Origin: Oceanospirillaceae bacterium
Lineage (GTDB): Bacteria; Pseudomonadota; Gammaproteobacteria; Pseudomonadales; Litoribrevibacteraceae
DNA: 64,000 nt
Assembly (NCBI GenBank): GCA_015665455.1
Contig: JADFAD010000006.1
Span: forward strand, 1,178,001-1,242,000
Direction: 5' to 3'
Part shown: positions 1-8,533 of the stretch, piece after piece
How positions within the stretch are numbered: position 1 is the stretch's first letter
Layout: each line of letters begins with the position of its first letter
Notes under the pieces: generated by a model
Seen by the model: the letters and a program-made list of their open reading frames with translations, nothing else
The model's database searches: none
Told to the model about the DNA's origin: nothing
Translations under genes and position numbers: made by a program

Positions 1-1045
1 CGAACACCACACGATCACCTACCTTCAAAGGCTCTGCAAAGCTGTAATCGTTAATCACATCACCAGCAAGGCAGGTCATGCCTCCCATTCGGTAGGTATG
101 AGGCAATACGTTGGGGCCATCGGCACCCAATACGTCTGGGCGATATGGCATTTCTAGTGTATCGGGCATATGGCATGTGGCCGAAGTATCGAGAATCGCT
201 AAATCCATGACGTTATGCGTGATGTCCAAAACTTCTGTGACCAAAACACCGGAGTGAATGGCAGCCGCTTCGCCAGGTTCTAAATACACCTCAACCTTAT
301 GCGCTTGTTTGAAGCGTTTGATGCGCTCAATCAAACCTTCGACGTTGTACCCTTCGGCCGTAATATGATGTCCGCCACCAAAGTTAATCCACTGCATCTG
401 AGGGATTAAATGGCCAAATGTTGTTTCAACTGCCGCCAACGTGCGTTCCAACGGCTCATAGCCTTGCTCGCACAACGTATGAAAGTGTAAACCAGAGATA
501 CCTTCTAAATAGTCGGCCCCGTGTTCTGCTTTTGCCTTTTCAAATTCTCCGTAAGGAATACCCAATCGAGAGCAAGGGGCACACGGATCATAAATCGACA
601 CGGCACCTTCTGAGTGCTCTGGGTTAATTCTTAACCCAATCTCAGGCTTACCGTTTCTGTCCTGCTGGGCTTTAAGCACCAAAGGCTTGAAACGCTGCCA
701 CTGGCCAAAGGAGTTAAAAACCACGTGGTCAGCAATGGTTAAAATCTCTTTCAAATCCGCTTCGGAATACGCAGCAGAGAATACATGCACTTCACCGCCA
801 TATTCTTCTGCGCCTAAACGGGCTTCGTTCAAACCACTGGAACACGTACCAGACACATACTTACTCACCAAGGGCGCCAAACTCCACATGGAGAACGCTT
901 TCAATGCAGAAAGGACTTTGGCGCCGCTTTGTTCTTGTACGTAGTTAAGTAACTTTAGGTTGTTTTCCACCGCGACTTCATCCACCACGAAACAAGGAGA
1001 AGGCACACGTTTAGAGTCGAAATTTAAAAAAGGATTGGTCGGCAT
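1..1045 (-). CDS. nspC: carboxynorspermidine decarboxylase, C-terminus cut by window edge
   Basis: PLP-dependent decarboxylase of the alanine racemase-fold group that converts carboxy(nor)spermidine to (nor)spermidine in the cytoplasm. I translated it directly: an ATG at 1045 opens 348 codons with no stop before base 1, so only the last few residues are missing. The PLP lysine is expected in LSALKAFS (K49). HFHTLCE, WINFGGGHH, YLEPGEA and GGMTCLAGD follow in the usual order for the NspC family. The gene lies 151 bp downstream of the dehydrogenase that makes its substrate, on the same strand. Whether the main product is spermidine or norspermidine cannot be read from sequence; the petrobactin genes nearby argue for spermidine (inference). 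Confidence 0.9.
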   Translation of the reverse strand, partial: MPTNPFLNFDSKRVPSPCFVVDEVAVENNLKLLNYVQEQSGAKVLSALKAFSMWSLAPLVSKYVSGTCSSGLNEARLGAEEYGGEVHVFSAAYSEADLKEILTIADHVVFNSFGQWQRFKPLVLKAQQDRNGKPEIGLRINPEHSEGAVSIYDPCAPCSRLGIPYGEFEKAKAEHGADYLEGISGLHFHTLCEQGYEPLERTLAAVETTFGHLIPQMQWINFGGGHHITAEGYNVEGLIERIKRFKQAHKVEVYLEPGEAAAIHSGVLVTEVLDITHNVMDLAILDTSATCHMPDTLEMPYRPDVLGADGPNVLPHTYRMGGMTCLAGDVINDYSFAEPLKVGDRVVF

Positions 1046-1196
1046 TTGAAGTATCCGAAAAGAAGATTAAGCGATGTTTGAAAAATCACGTCTCAATTAC
1101 GACAGAAAGACGGTTGATTGCTCGGCCATTTAAGTCACCTGCGTGTGGTTCAGCGCGTGATCTCAAACGGCCTTGCTCAGTCAGTACCAAGTAAAC

Positions 1197-2408
1197 TTAT
1201 TTCTCAAGTGGGTGCTTATCCAGTTCCACTTCATTCCAAGGTAGACCGTATTTGTTCAAGTCTTCCATGAACGGGTCTGGGTCCATCTGTTCGATGTTCC
1301 AAACACCTTCTTGCATCCACTTACCTTCAATCATCATCTTAGCGCCGATCATTGCAGGCACACCGGTGGTGTAAGAGATCGCTTGAGAGCTCACTTCTGC
1401 ATAACACGCTTCATGGTCACAAATGTTATACACATACACCAACTTCTCTTTGCCATCTTTAATACCGCGCACGATACAGCCGATGCATGTACGGCCTTTG
1501 GTACGAGGGCCAAGGCTTGCAGGGTCAGGAAGTACTGACTTCAAGAACTGAAGCGGGATGACTTCTGTGCCGTTATAATCCACAGGTTCAATCGATGTCA
1601 TACCAATGTTTTCTAACACTTCTAGATGCTTCAAGTAGTTCTCAGAGAAGCTCATCCAGAACTGACCTTTCTTCAGTGTAGGGAAGTGCTTTGACAACGA
1701 CTCCAATTCTTCATGATACATACGGTAAATGTTGTACGTACCCACACCTTCAGGGCATTCAAACGTGCTCGACGTCGACATAGCGTCCGTTGGCTGAAAC
1801 GCGCCGTCTTCCCAATGACGACATTCCGCAGTCACTTCTCGGATATTGATCTCTGGGTTGAAGTTTGTCGCAAATGGGTGACCATGATCGCCGCCGTTCA
1901 CATCAATGATGTCCAACTCATGGATTTCATCAAAGTGGTGCTTCGCCATGTGTGCCGTGTATACGTTCGTCACGCCCGGATCAAAACCCGATCCCAACAA
2001 CGCCATCAAACCCTTTTCACGGAATTTCTCTTGGTACGCCCACTGCCACTTGTATTCAAACTTGGCTTCTTCAGGTGGCTCATAGTTCGCAGTATCGGAG
2101 TAGTGAACGCCTGCTTCTAAGCACGCATCCATGATATGCAGATCTTGATACGGCAGAGCAACGTTGATCACCATGAAAGGCTTTTCTTCGTTTAACAGAG
2201 CCGTCAATTCAGGCACGTTGTCGGCGTCCACTTGTGCAGTACGCACCGTCACACCCGTTTTCTCAGCCACTTGAGCCGCGATCAATTTACACTTTTCTTC
2301 TGTGCGGCTTGCTAGAATGATCTCTGTAAATACATCTGGTAGCTGTGCGCACTTATGCACAACCACACCACCAACACCACCAGCACCAATGATCACTACC
2401 TTTGCCAT
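1197..2408 (-). CDS. carboxy(nor)spermidine dehydrogenase, saccharopine dehydrogenase-like
   Basis: Cytoplasmic NADPH-dependent enzyme that condenses aspartate semialdehyde with putrescine or diaminopropane to give carboxyspermidine or carboxynorspermidine. The N-terminal Rossmann motif IGAGGVGG is at residues 6-13, and the length (403 aa) and GSGFDPGVTN motif are typical of the saccharopine dehydrogenase-like family. The frame is open to a TTG at 2414, but I chose ATG 2408 because GGAGAG lies 6 nt upstream of it. It sits between arginine decarboxylase and the nspC decarboxylase, giving three consecutive polyamine steps on one strand. Family membership is firm; the preferred diamine is not determined. 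Confidence 0.9.
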   Translation of the reverse strand: MAKVVIIGAGGVGGVVVHKCAQLPDVFTEIILASRTEEKCKLIAAQVAEKTGVTVRTAQVDADNVPELTALLNEEKPFMVINVALPYQDLHIMDACLEAGVHYSDTANYEPPEEAKFEYKWQWAYQEKFREKGLMALLGSGFDPGVTNVYTAHMAKHHFDEIHELDIIDVNGGDHGHPFATNFNPEINIREVTAECRHWEDGAFQPTDAMSTSSTFECPEGVGTYNIYRMYHEELESLSKHFPTLKKGQFWMSFSENYLKHLEVLENIGMTSIEPVDYNGTEVIPLQFLKSVLPDPASLGPRTKGRTCIGCIVRGIKDGKEKLVYVYNICDHEACYAEVSSQAISYTTGVPAMIGAKMMIEGKWMQEGVWNIEQMDPDPFMEDLNKYGLPWNEVELDKHPLEK

Positions 2409-2469
2409 GAGCAACTCTCCGTTATAAATGAGTTCGTTATATGTCTATTTAAACCTAGAAATCATGAAT

Positions 2470-4404
2470 CTAGTTTTCGTAATAGGTGTAACCGTTCAGA
2501 CTTTCTGAAAAGGCTGATAAAATTTGTTGTCTGGTTGCGACGCTGATTTTTCCTCGGCGTACTGCATTCTCCACCGTGTTTCGAAACTTATCTCGCAAGC
2601 TTTTCGGGTCGTATTCCACGTAGCTCAATACATCCGCAATGCTGTCACCGTGTAATTCACGCATGAAGTCATAGCTACCATCCGCGTTTATTCGAATGCT
2701 CACCACGTTGGTATCGCCAAATAAGTTATGCAAATCACTCAACGTTTCTTGGTAGGCACCCACCAGAAATGCCGCCATGTAATATTCTTCATCTTTCTTG
2801 AGTGGATGAAGCGGCAGCGTCTTGCGATCACCAATAAAGCTATCAATTTTACCATCGCAATCGCACGTTAGATCCGCGATCATTGCTTCACGCGTTGGCA
2901 TTTCATCCAAACGATGTACAGGCATTATCGGGAAGACTTGGCCAATGGCCCATGCATCCGGCAGAGACTGAAACACACTGAAATTACCATAGTAAATATC
3001 GGCCAGATCTTCTCTTAAATTCGTCAATTCTTCGGGAAGGTGCTCGACCGTCGGAGCCAACACCTGAACACGCTGAACAATACTCAAAAATACATTTTCA
3101 GCTTCTGCTCGTGTCCGAAGGTCCACTTGACCACGGTTGAACAAGTGACGAATCTCATCACGATAGAAAATCGCATCGTTGTAGCATTCTTGAATGTTCT
3201 TTGGACTTAAACGCTCTGTAACTTCAAACAAGTTTTTAAGTGTTTCATCACTTTCATCGGACGGTTGTTCAACGGCAAATACCGGATCAGAATGCGCCAC
3301 GTCCAAGGTGTTAAATAGGAACAAGCTTGAGTAAGCCACGGTGGCACGACCGGATTCCGACATTATCACCGGATGAGGTATATCCAATGGGTCCAGCGTC
3401 TGCATCACGGCTTCAACGATGTCCACACAATATTCGTTCATGGTGTAGTTTTTACTGTGCGTACCCCGATGTTGAGCACCGTCGTAATCCACCGCCAAAC
3501 CACCGCCGGTATCGAGATACCCCATCGGTGCGCCTTCATTAATCATGCTGATGTAATAACGGCAAGCTTCCTGAACGCCCTGACGAATGTTATGAATGCT
3601 CGGAATTTGAGACCCCAAGTGGAAATGGAGCATTTCAAGGCAGTCAATCATATCCGCCGCTTTTAAGTGATCAATCACCTCCACCAACTGCAAGCTCGTC
3701 AAACCAAAGATACTGCGGTCGCCGCTGTCGTTTTCCCAGTGACCTTCTACGGTTGTGGATAACTTAATTCGAGTACCGATCATTGGCTTCACGCCAAGCT
3801 CTTTACTGCGGCGAATAATCAAGGGCACTTCGCTCGGCGTTTCAACCACGAAGAAACATTTCCAACCCAACTGAATGGCGCGTAAACCTAAATCGATAAA
3901 TTCTTCGTCTTTATAGCCATTACAAACAATGTAACTGTCTTCACTCGGTAAAGACGCCATCGCGATGATCAGCTCTGGCTTACTGCCCGCTTCTAAGCCG
4001 TGATTGTAGCGATTACCAAACTTGGCAATCTCTTCCACAACGTGACACTGCTGGTTTACCTTAATCGGAAACACACCCCGATAAATGTTCTGATAATCCG
4101 CTTGTTTAATGGCTGAACGAAACGCTTCGTTGATGTTACTGATACTTTGGTCGAGCAGGTTTTCAATGCGAAGAAGAACCGGCATATCCAGCTCACGATC
4201 TTTCATGCCCGAAATCACATCCATCAAGGGGACCGTTACGGTCTTCTTCTCTACCGATCCATCCGCTGCGGTCTCATGGATGGGACAAGTGATAACCACT
4301 TCACCTTTGTCTGAGACATTAAAATAACCGTTGCCCCAATGCTCAATACCATAGGTTTCTTTTGCGGTTTCAATATCCCAATGCTCGAACGGACTAGATT
4401 TCAT
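2470..4404 (-). CDS. speA: biosynthetic arginine decarboxylase
   Basis: PLP enzyme that converts arginine to agmatine, the first step to putrescine. At 644 aa it is close to the E. coli SpeA length (658). The PLP lysine is in VFPIKVNQQ (K115). The motifs LEMLHFHLGSQI, YLDTGGGLAVDYDG and MSESGRATVAYSS follow in order as in the family. The ATG at 4404 has CAGGTG about 8 nt upstream. It is the first gene of the polyamine group, 61 bp upstream of the dehydrogenase. The next step, agmatine to putrescine, is not encoded in this window, so agmatinase or agmatine deiminase/carbamoylase must lie elsewhere. Confidence 0.95.
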   Translation of the reverse strand: MKSSPFEHWDIETAKETYGIEHWGNGYFNVSDKGEVVITCPIHETAADGSVEKKTVTVPLMDVISGMKDRELDMPVLLRIENLLDQSISNINEAFRSAIKQADYQNIYRGVFPIKVNQQCHVVEEIAKFGNRYNHGLEAGSKPELIIAMASLPSEDSYIVCNGYKDEEFIDLGLRAIQLGWKCFFVVETPSEVPLIIRRSKELGVKPMIGTRIKLSTTVEGHWENDSGDRSIFGLTSLQLVEVIDHLKAADMIDCLEMLHFHLGSQIPSIHNIRQGVQEACRYYISMINEGAPMGYLDTGGGLAVDYDGAQHRGTHSKNYTMNEYCVDIVEAVMQTLDPLDIPHPVIMSESGRATVAYSSLFLFNTLDVAHSDPVFAVEQPSDESDETLKNLFEVTERLSPKNIQECYNDAIFYRDEIRHLFNRGQVDLRTRAEAENVFLSIVQRVQVLAPTVEHLPEELTNLREDLADIYYGNFSVFQSLPDAWAIGQVFPIMPVHRLDEMPTREAMIADLTCDCDGKIDSFIGDRKTLPLHPLKKDEEYYMAAFLVGAYQETLSDLHNLFGDTNVVSIRINADGSYDFMRELHGDSIADVLSYVEYDPKSLRDKFRNTVENAVRRGKISVATRQQILSAFSESLNGYTYYEN

Positions 4405-4587
4405 ATCGTGTACACCTGAAAAACAAAAAAAGATTACATACCAGCAACGCCGATTGAATGACTAAGACGTTACTTAAAAGCATTTATCCGGTTGAACTGT
4501 CCTTGTTGAATACCCCGATGGGGGTTTCTGTAAGGAGGCGGATTCTATCCACCTTTTCTTCCTCAGTCGACCAGATTTTTGGCTGTT

Positions 4588-4995
4588 TTACAGCCAATTT
4601 AAAACAAGCTGTTCTTTCAGTGCAAAACGATCAAAATGGCTTTTGAGCGTTTCTAAAATTTCATCCAAATCGTGCGTATTGTTGGCTTCACAACGCACAA
4701 ATAATTCTTGATCCGAAGCCGTCATAAAACACCATCCCATATCAAAGAACACCTTGCTCTTAGTTTGATTCCAATGGGCAGGAACACGATGCGTAAAATG
4801 CTTACACATCTTCTGAAGATAAATACTGGCTTTCGGTGTTTGAATTTTAGCTTCTTTACAGTAATCGCCCAGCCCGTACTGAGCGTCCGATGGCTGAAAC
4901 TCGGTATTTATTTTATTACCCTGTATTTCAATAATGTTCTCAACCATGCCTTTGACCACCTCGATAGCAACTGTGATTTTCTGAGTATTATTCAA
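4588..4995 (-). CDS. DUF2218-family protein of the siderophore uptake operon
   Basis: The C-terminal 80 residues match the DUF2218 pattern as I remember it: an opening like KASIYLQKMCKHFTHR, a central beta-rich stretch, and the typical ending HFDRFALKEQLVLNW. DUF2218 proteins are often encoded beside siderophore transporters; their biochemical role is not established. This gene is last in the order binding protein - permease - ATPase - DUF2218, 34 bp after the ATPase. The start is uncertain. The frame opens at a TTG (4995) with a poorly spaced AGGG, and ATG 4947 is an alternative that still keeps the whole domain. About 50 N-terminal residues precede the conserved part. Confidence 0.7.
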   Translation of the reverse strand: MNNTQKITVAIEVVKGMVENIIEIQGNKINTEFQPSDAQYGLGDYCKEAKIQTPKASIYLQKMCKHFTHRVPAHWNQTKSKVFFDMGWCFMTASDQELFVRCEANNTHDLDEILETLKSHFDRFALKEQLVLNWL

Positions 4996-5029
4996 TGCCC
5001 TACTTACATTCCAACGTTTAGACCGTCAT

Positions 5030-5806
5030 TTAAACGGCAATGGCTCGATCAGCCAATACAATCGGATACCCTTTAGAACACTGCTCTACACGCCCTTCAA
5101 TACCGTAAGCTAGACGAAGATTCTCCGGTGTGAGCACATCCACTGGCGCGCCCATTGCCAGTACACCGTCACGATTTAGAATTAATAACTGATCGCAAAA
5201 CCGTAGCGCCAGATTCAAATCATGACTGGCAACCAACCCGATGGCGCCCGTTTTGGTTGCTTCTTCTCGAATGGTCTCAAGTACATTCAACTGCCAATGC
5301 AAATCCAGTGCACTGGTGGGTTCATCCAACAACAGCAATTTAGGTTGTCGCACCAACACTTGCGCAAGCCCGACCATTTGACGCTGCCCGCCCGACATCT
5401 CAGCCAAACGCCTTAACGCCAAAGACTCAATGCCCAAACGCTTAAACACAGCATCAATGGAGTGTTCAATTTCCGCTAATGAAAGGTCCGTTCGTACCGC
5501 TCGGCACGCACTGAACACCAACTCATAAGCCACTAGCGTTGTGGCTTGCGGTAAGGTTTGTGGCAAATACCCCATGGCCCGAATAAACGTATGGCGAGGC
5601 ATACTCGACAGCGTTTGACCTTCAAACGTTACGTCACCGCTGTATTTAATAATGCCAGCAATGGATTTAAGCAACGTGGATTTACCCACCGCATTTGGCC
5701 CAAGGACCGCCACTAATGATCCTGCTTCAATGGGTGGTAAGTTAATGTCTGTAATGACTCGGCGGGTTCTATAACCCACATCCATGTGTTGAATTGATAA
5801 TGTCAT
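5030..5806 (-). CDS. iron-siderophore ABC transporter ATP-binding protein (FecE/FepC type)
   Basis: Cytoplasmic ATPase that drives siderophore import. Visible motifs in 258 aa are Walker A GPNAVGKST (36-44), signature MSGGQRQ (138-144), Walker B LLLLDEP (157-163) and the H-loop SHD (194-196). The family normally ends its Walker A with GxGKST; here V replaces the usual G or C before GKST, which is tolerated. The start ATG at 5806 overlaps the stop of the permease (TAATG), a classic translational coupling. Position in an island with petrobactin biosynthesis genes suggests ferric petrobactin as substrate (inference). Confidence 0.92.
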   Translation of the reverse strand: MTLSIQHMDVGYRTRRVITDINLPPIEAGSLVAVLGPNAVGKSTLLKSIAGIIKYSGDVTFEGQTLSSMPRHTFIRAMGYLPQTLPQATTLVAYELVFSACRAVRTDLSLAEIEHSIDAVFKRLGIESLALRRLAEMSGGQRQMVGLAQVLVRQPKLLLLDEPTSALDLHWQLNVLETIREEATKTGAIGLVASHDLNLALRFCDQLLILNRDGVLAMGAPVDVLTPENLRLAYGIEGRVEQCSKGYPIVLADRAIAV

Positions 5807-6930
5807 TACGAATACTCCCTGCCACGCGTCATAATTAAGCTTATGAACAAAGGAATCCCCACCAATGCCGTCACAATACCCACAGGCAAAATAACACCTG
5901 GAATTAATGCCTTACTGGCAATGGATGAAAGAGACAACAGTATGGCGCCCGCCAAGGCACTGCCCGGTAAGAAGAATCGATGATCTTCGCCTAATACCAT
6001 TCTCGCAATGTGTGGTCCCACTAAACCAATAAAGCCAATCTCACCCACAAACGCTAAGGCAACCGCCGTCAATAAGCTCACCCGTAATAAAACAACCAAT
6101 CGAACACGTTCAACATTAATACCAATGCTTCGAGCCTGATCTTCACCACTGCGAAGTGCCGTGAGCGACCAAAGATGCACCGTAGACCAAATGGCACACA
6201 CCACAAACACGCTCGAAACAATGGTGACTTTCTCCATGCTGGCTCGCGCTAAACTGCCCATGGTCCAAAACACGATTTGTTGTAACGCACTGCTGTCTGC
6301 GACAAATTGCAATAACCCAACAACGGCATTCAAACCAAACATCAAAGCAATACCAAACAACACCACGGTATGGACATTGGCCCCTAAACTTCGTGAGAGC
6401 GCCAAAATCAGTAGCGACGCTGCCGTTGCAAACACAAATGCGGATAAAGGCAGCAAATAAGTGAAACTCAGCCCCAACCAAGTGAAATCCCAAACGATCA
6501 CTAACGAAGCACCCAAGGTTGCTGCGGCACCTACGCCTAACGTGAATGGGCTCGCTAAAGGGTTGTTGAGTACGGTTTGCATTTCAGCCCCAGCCAAACC
6601 AAGGCAAGCACCAACCACCAACGCCATCAGTGCATACGGCAGGCGAACATCCCAAATAATAACGCGTGTACTTGCTTCCAACTGATCCGGCTGAATCAGC
6701 CCAGCCAAAACATCAAACAACCCAAGTTCTGCAGGGCCTGTAGACACATCCCATAATAAGGAAATGACGGCCACAAGCATCATCACGACCAATAAAATAC
6801 TGCGCTTAAGCACAAACCGTCGGTAGTCGGAAGCGAGCTTTGAGCCCCCGCCTGCCTCGTTATTAACCTCTGCTTCGTTTGCTGCAGATTCTGTAAGTTC
6901 TGTCATAACTTTCTTCCCAAAGCTATTCAT
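5806..6930 (-). CDS. iron-siderophore ABC transporter permease (FecCD family)
   Basis: Inner membrane permease of 374 aa with a hydrophilic N-terminus of about 45 residues, followed by many transmembrane helices and the FecCD-type stretches GAEMQTVLNNPLASP and FVGEIGFIGLVGPHIAR. Only one permease gene is present, so it probably acts as a homodimer; many ferric siderophore importers use two permeases or a fused one. ATG 6930 is used here. ATG 6906 (MTELTES) also has a purine-rich site (GGGAAG, 6 nt upstream) and is equally possible. It lies between the binding protein and the ATPase in one operon. Confidence 0.92.
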   Translation of the reverse strand: MNSFGKKVMTELTESAANEAEVNNEAGGGSKLASDYRRFVLKRSILLVVMMLVAVISLLWDVSTGPAELGLFDVLAGLIQPDQLEASTRVIIWDVRLPYALMALVVGACLGLAGAEMQTVLNNPLASPFTLGVGAAATLGASLVIVWDFTWLGLSFTYLLPLSAFVFATAASLLILALSRSLGANVHTVVLFGIALMFGLNAVVGLLQFVADSSALQQIVFWTMGSLARASMEKVTIVSSVFVVCAIWSTVHLWSLTALRSGEDQARSIGINVERVRLVVLLRVSLLTAVALAFVGEIGFIGLVGPHIARMVLGEDHRFFLPGSALAGAILLSLSSIASKALIPGVILPVGIVTALVGIPLFISLIMTRGREYS

Positions 6931-6995
6931 CTAAAACACCCATCGAGAGTGTTCATCTAAAGTTCTCATATAACGCTCTCATATAAAGAACTCAC

Positions 6996-8195
6996 TTAAA
7001 GTGACACCCAATACGTGCCGTTCAGAGGTACCGGTTGAAAACGATCAAACAACGTTTGCATCGTTTGTTTGGGTTCTAAATCTGCAAACGCTTCTGGATA
7101 CATCCACTTTGCAATGGCTTGTACCGCCACAACATTCAACGGGGTATTATAAAAGTGGTGCCAAACCGCAAATGCGCGTTTAGATTTCACCGCCGTTAAT
7201 TCCATTACGCCACTGTCATTGATGGCCTGCCTAAAGGATTGCCTAGCGACGCTTTCACTGACTCCCGCACCCAGTACAATGTAGAGCGGCTGATTCGGAT
7301 CAGCGGATTCCTCTGGTTCATCACGTAATGAACCGATTGCCGTTGCAATGTAAATATCCGGCTGCATGCTCAATAGGTATTCCAGATTCATGACACCCGC
7401 AGCACCAGGAACCAACGTCTTCGCCACATTTTTACCTTTCGACGCATCCACAAACGACGCCATCATGCCTCGAACCATGGTTTCGCAACATAAATCCTGT
7501 AAACCCACCCGACTGTGCAAAAACACGCTCGGTGCATTCAAGGCATCATCGTTTTCTAATTGCGCCAATTTGGTCGTAACGCGCGCTAATTGTTCTGTAT
7601 AAAAACCAGCAAACGCCTGCGCTTGAGGTTCTCGGTTTAATACTTTTCCGAGCAGTTCAATGCTCTTAACTGTGTTGATTAAAGGCTTTTGACGGAAATC
7701 CAAAAATATCACTGCAACGCCTGCACGCTCCAATTGTTCGATCAATTCTGCATTTCTATGCGTCGGGCCATGCCCTGCCAAACCGAAAATAGCCACATCC
7801 GCTTTTAACGTTAAAACTCGTTCAACACTGAAACTGTCTGCGGAGGCATGCCCTACTTGAGGAATGCGCTCAATTTCTGGAAAATTGCTTGCATATTGGT
7901 GGTAACTCCCAGGATCTGTCTGTTTAAAATCCGCTAACATACCAACAATGCGTTTCAATGGTTGTTCTTGATCTAAAATGGCCAGTGCCGGTATATAACG
8001 GCTCTCACCTAAAATGATTCGGTTTACCTGATTTGGCACCTGTACGTCACGGCCCGCCAAATCCGTTACAACGAATGAGGCCTTTGAAGCGTTCCCATTC
8101 TCTAAAGCCTGAACACTTGCTGCAGGCAGCGACATCATGCCTATTGCAAATACCACACAAAACAACGCGCTCTGCTTCAACTTAATCACACTCAT
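6996..8195 (-). CDS. periplasmic siderophore-binding protein (FepB/BtuF-like)
   Basis: Class III periplasmic binding protein that delivers the ferric siderophore to the permease. I prefer ATG 8195, which gives a normal signal peptide (basic start, hydrophobic core FCVVFAIGMMSLPA, likely cleavage after VQA) and has AGAGG just upstream. The longer frame from 8228 would put 11 extra residues before the signal and has no clear ribosome site. The mature part starts with a TroA/FepB-like motif (TDLAGRDVQVP, NRIILGESR). The LEYLLSMQPDIYIA region is typical of the family. The protein is about 400 aa, longer than the usual 300-350, and its ligand is not known. Confidence 0.85.
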   Translation of the reverse strand: MSVIKLKQSALFCVVFAIGMMSLPAASVQALENGNASKASFVVTDLAGRDVQVPNQVNRIILGESRYIPALAILDQEQPLKRIVGMLADFKQTDPGSYHQYASNFPEIERIPQVGHASADSFSVERVLTLKADVAIFGLAGHGPTHRNAELIEQLERAGVAVIFLDFRQKPLINTVKSIELLGKVLNREPQAQAFAGFYTEQLARVTTKLAQLENDDALNAPSVFLHSRVGLQDLCCETMVRGMMASFVDASKGKNVAKTLVPGAAGVMNLEYLLSMQPDIYIATAIGSLRDEPEESADPNQPLYIVLGAGVSESVARQSFRQAINDSGVMELTAVKSKRAFAVWHHFYNTPLNVVAVQAIAKWMYPEAFADLEPKQTMQTLFDRFQPVPLNGTYWVSL

Positions 8196-8533
8196 ATGGC
8201 CTCTAATTGCCAATCGCTGAATACTCATTTATATCTACTCATCTGAAAACACCTTCAATGGGTGACTGTCGTGTTATCACGATCTATTTCACGTTATAAC
8301 GCTTGAAGATGTATAGGCTGGGCTTTTCGTGCTCAACCCTTTTAAAAAAGGTTACTATTTATTAAATGGAAAACGTTCTTGGGCAATCAAACTGGGGAAG
8401 CAGATGCAGGCTAACTTAAGGTAACAACACTATGAGAGTCACCAAAAGTCATCCATAAACCCAAGAACGTTTAAACTGTCGACCAAATATCTATTTCAAT
8501 GGACGAACTAACTCAATGAATAAGTAAGCCCGA
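8196..8533. other. gap between TonB receptor and binding-protein gene
   Basis: 338 bp with no convincing reading frame. It contains a 13 bp perfect inverted repeat (listed separately), and a T/A palindrome at 8335-8354 (AACCCTTTTT / AAAAAAGGTT, one mismatch). I saw no Fur box here, so the uptake operon may be read through from the receptor promoter (inference). The element between the two arms could be a transcribed small RNA or an attenuator. Confidence 0.5.
8371..8472. repeat. 13 bp perfect inverted repeat enclosing 76 bp
   Basis: AAACGTTCTTGGG at 8371-8383 is exactly complementary to CCCAAGAACGTTT at 8460-8472. The gene order makes it part of the region transcribed between the TonB receptor and the binding protein, so the arms could pair in RNA as the base of a 102 nt structure. 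A MITE-like remnant is the alternative; I saw no target duplication flanking it. Confidence 0.6.

Noticed and set aside
1713-2120. 135-codon plus-strand frame
   Set aside because: Lies wholly antisense to the carboxy(nor)spermidine dehydrogenase, has Arg/His-rich composition and no recognisable domain; shadow frame.
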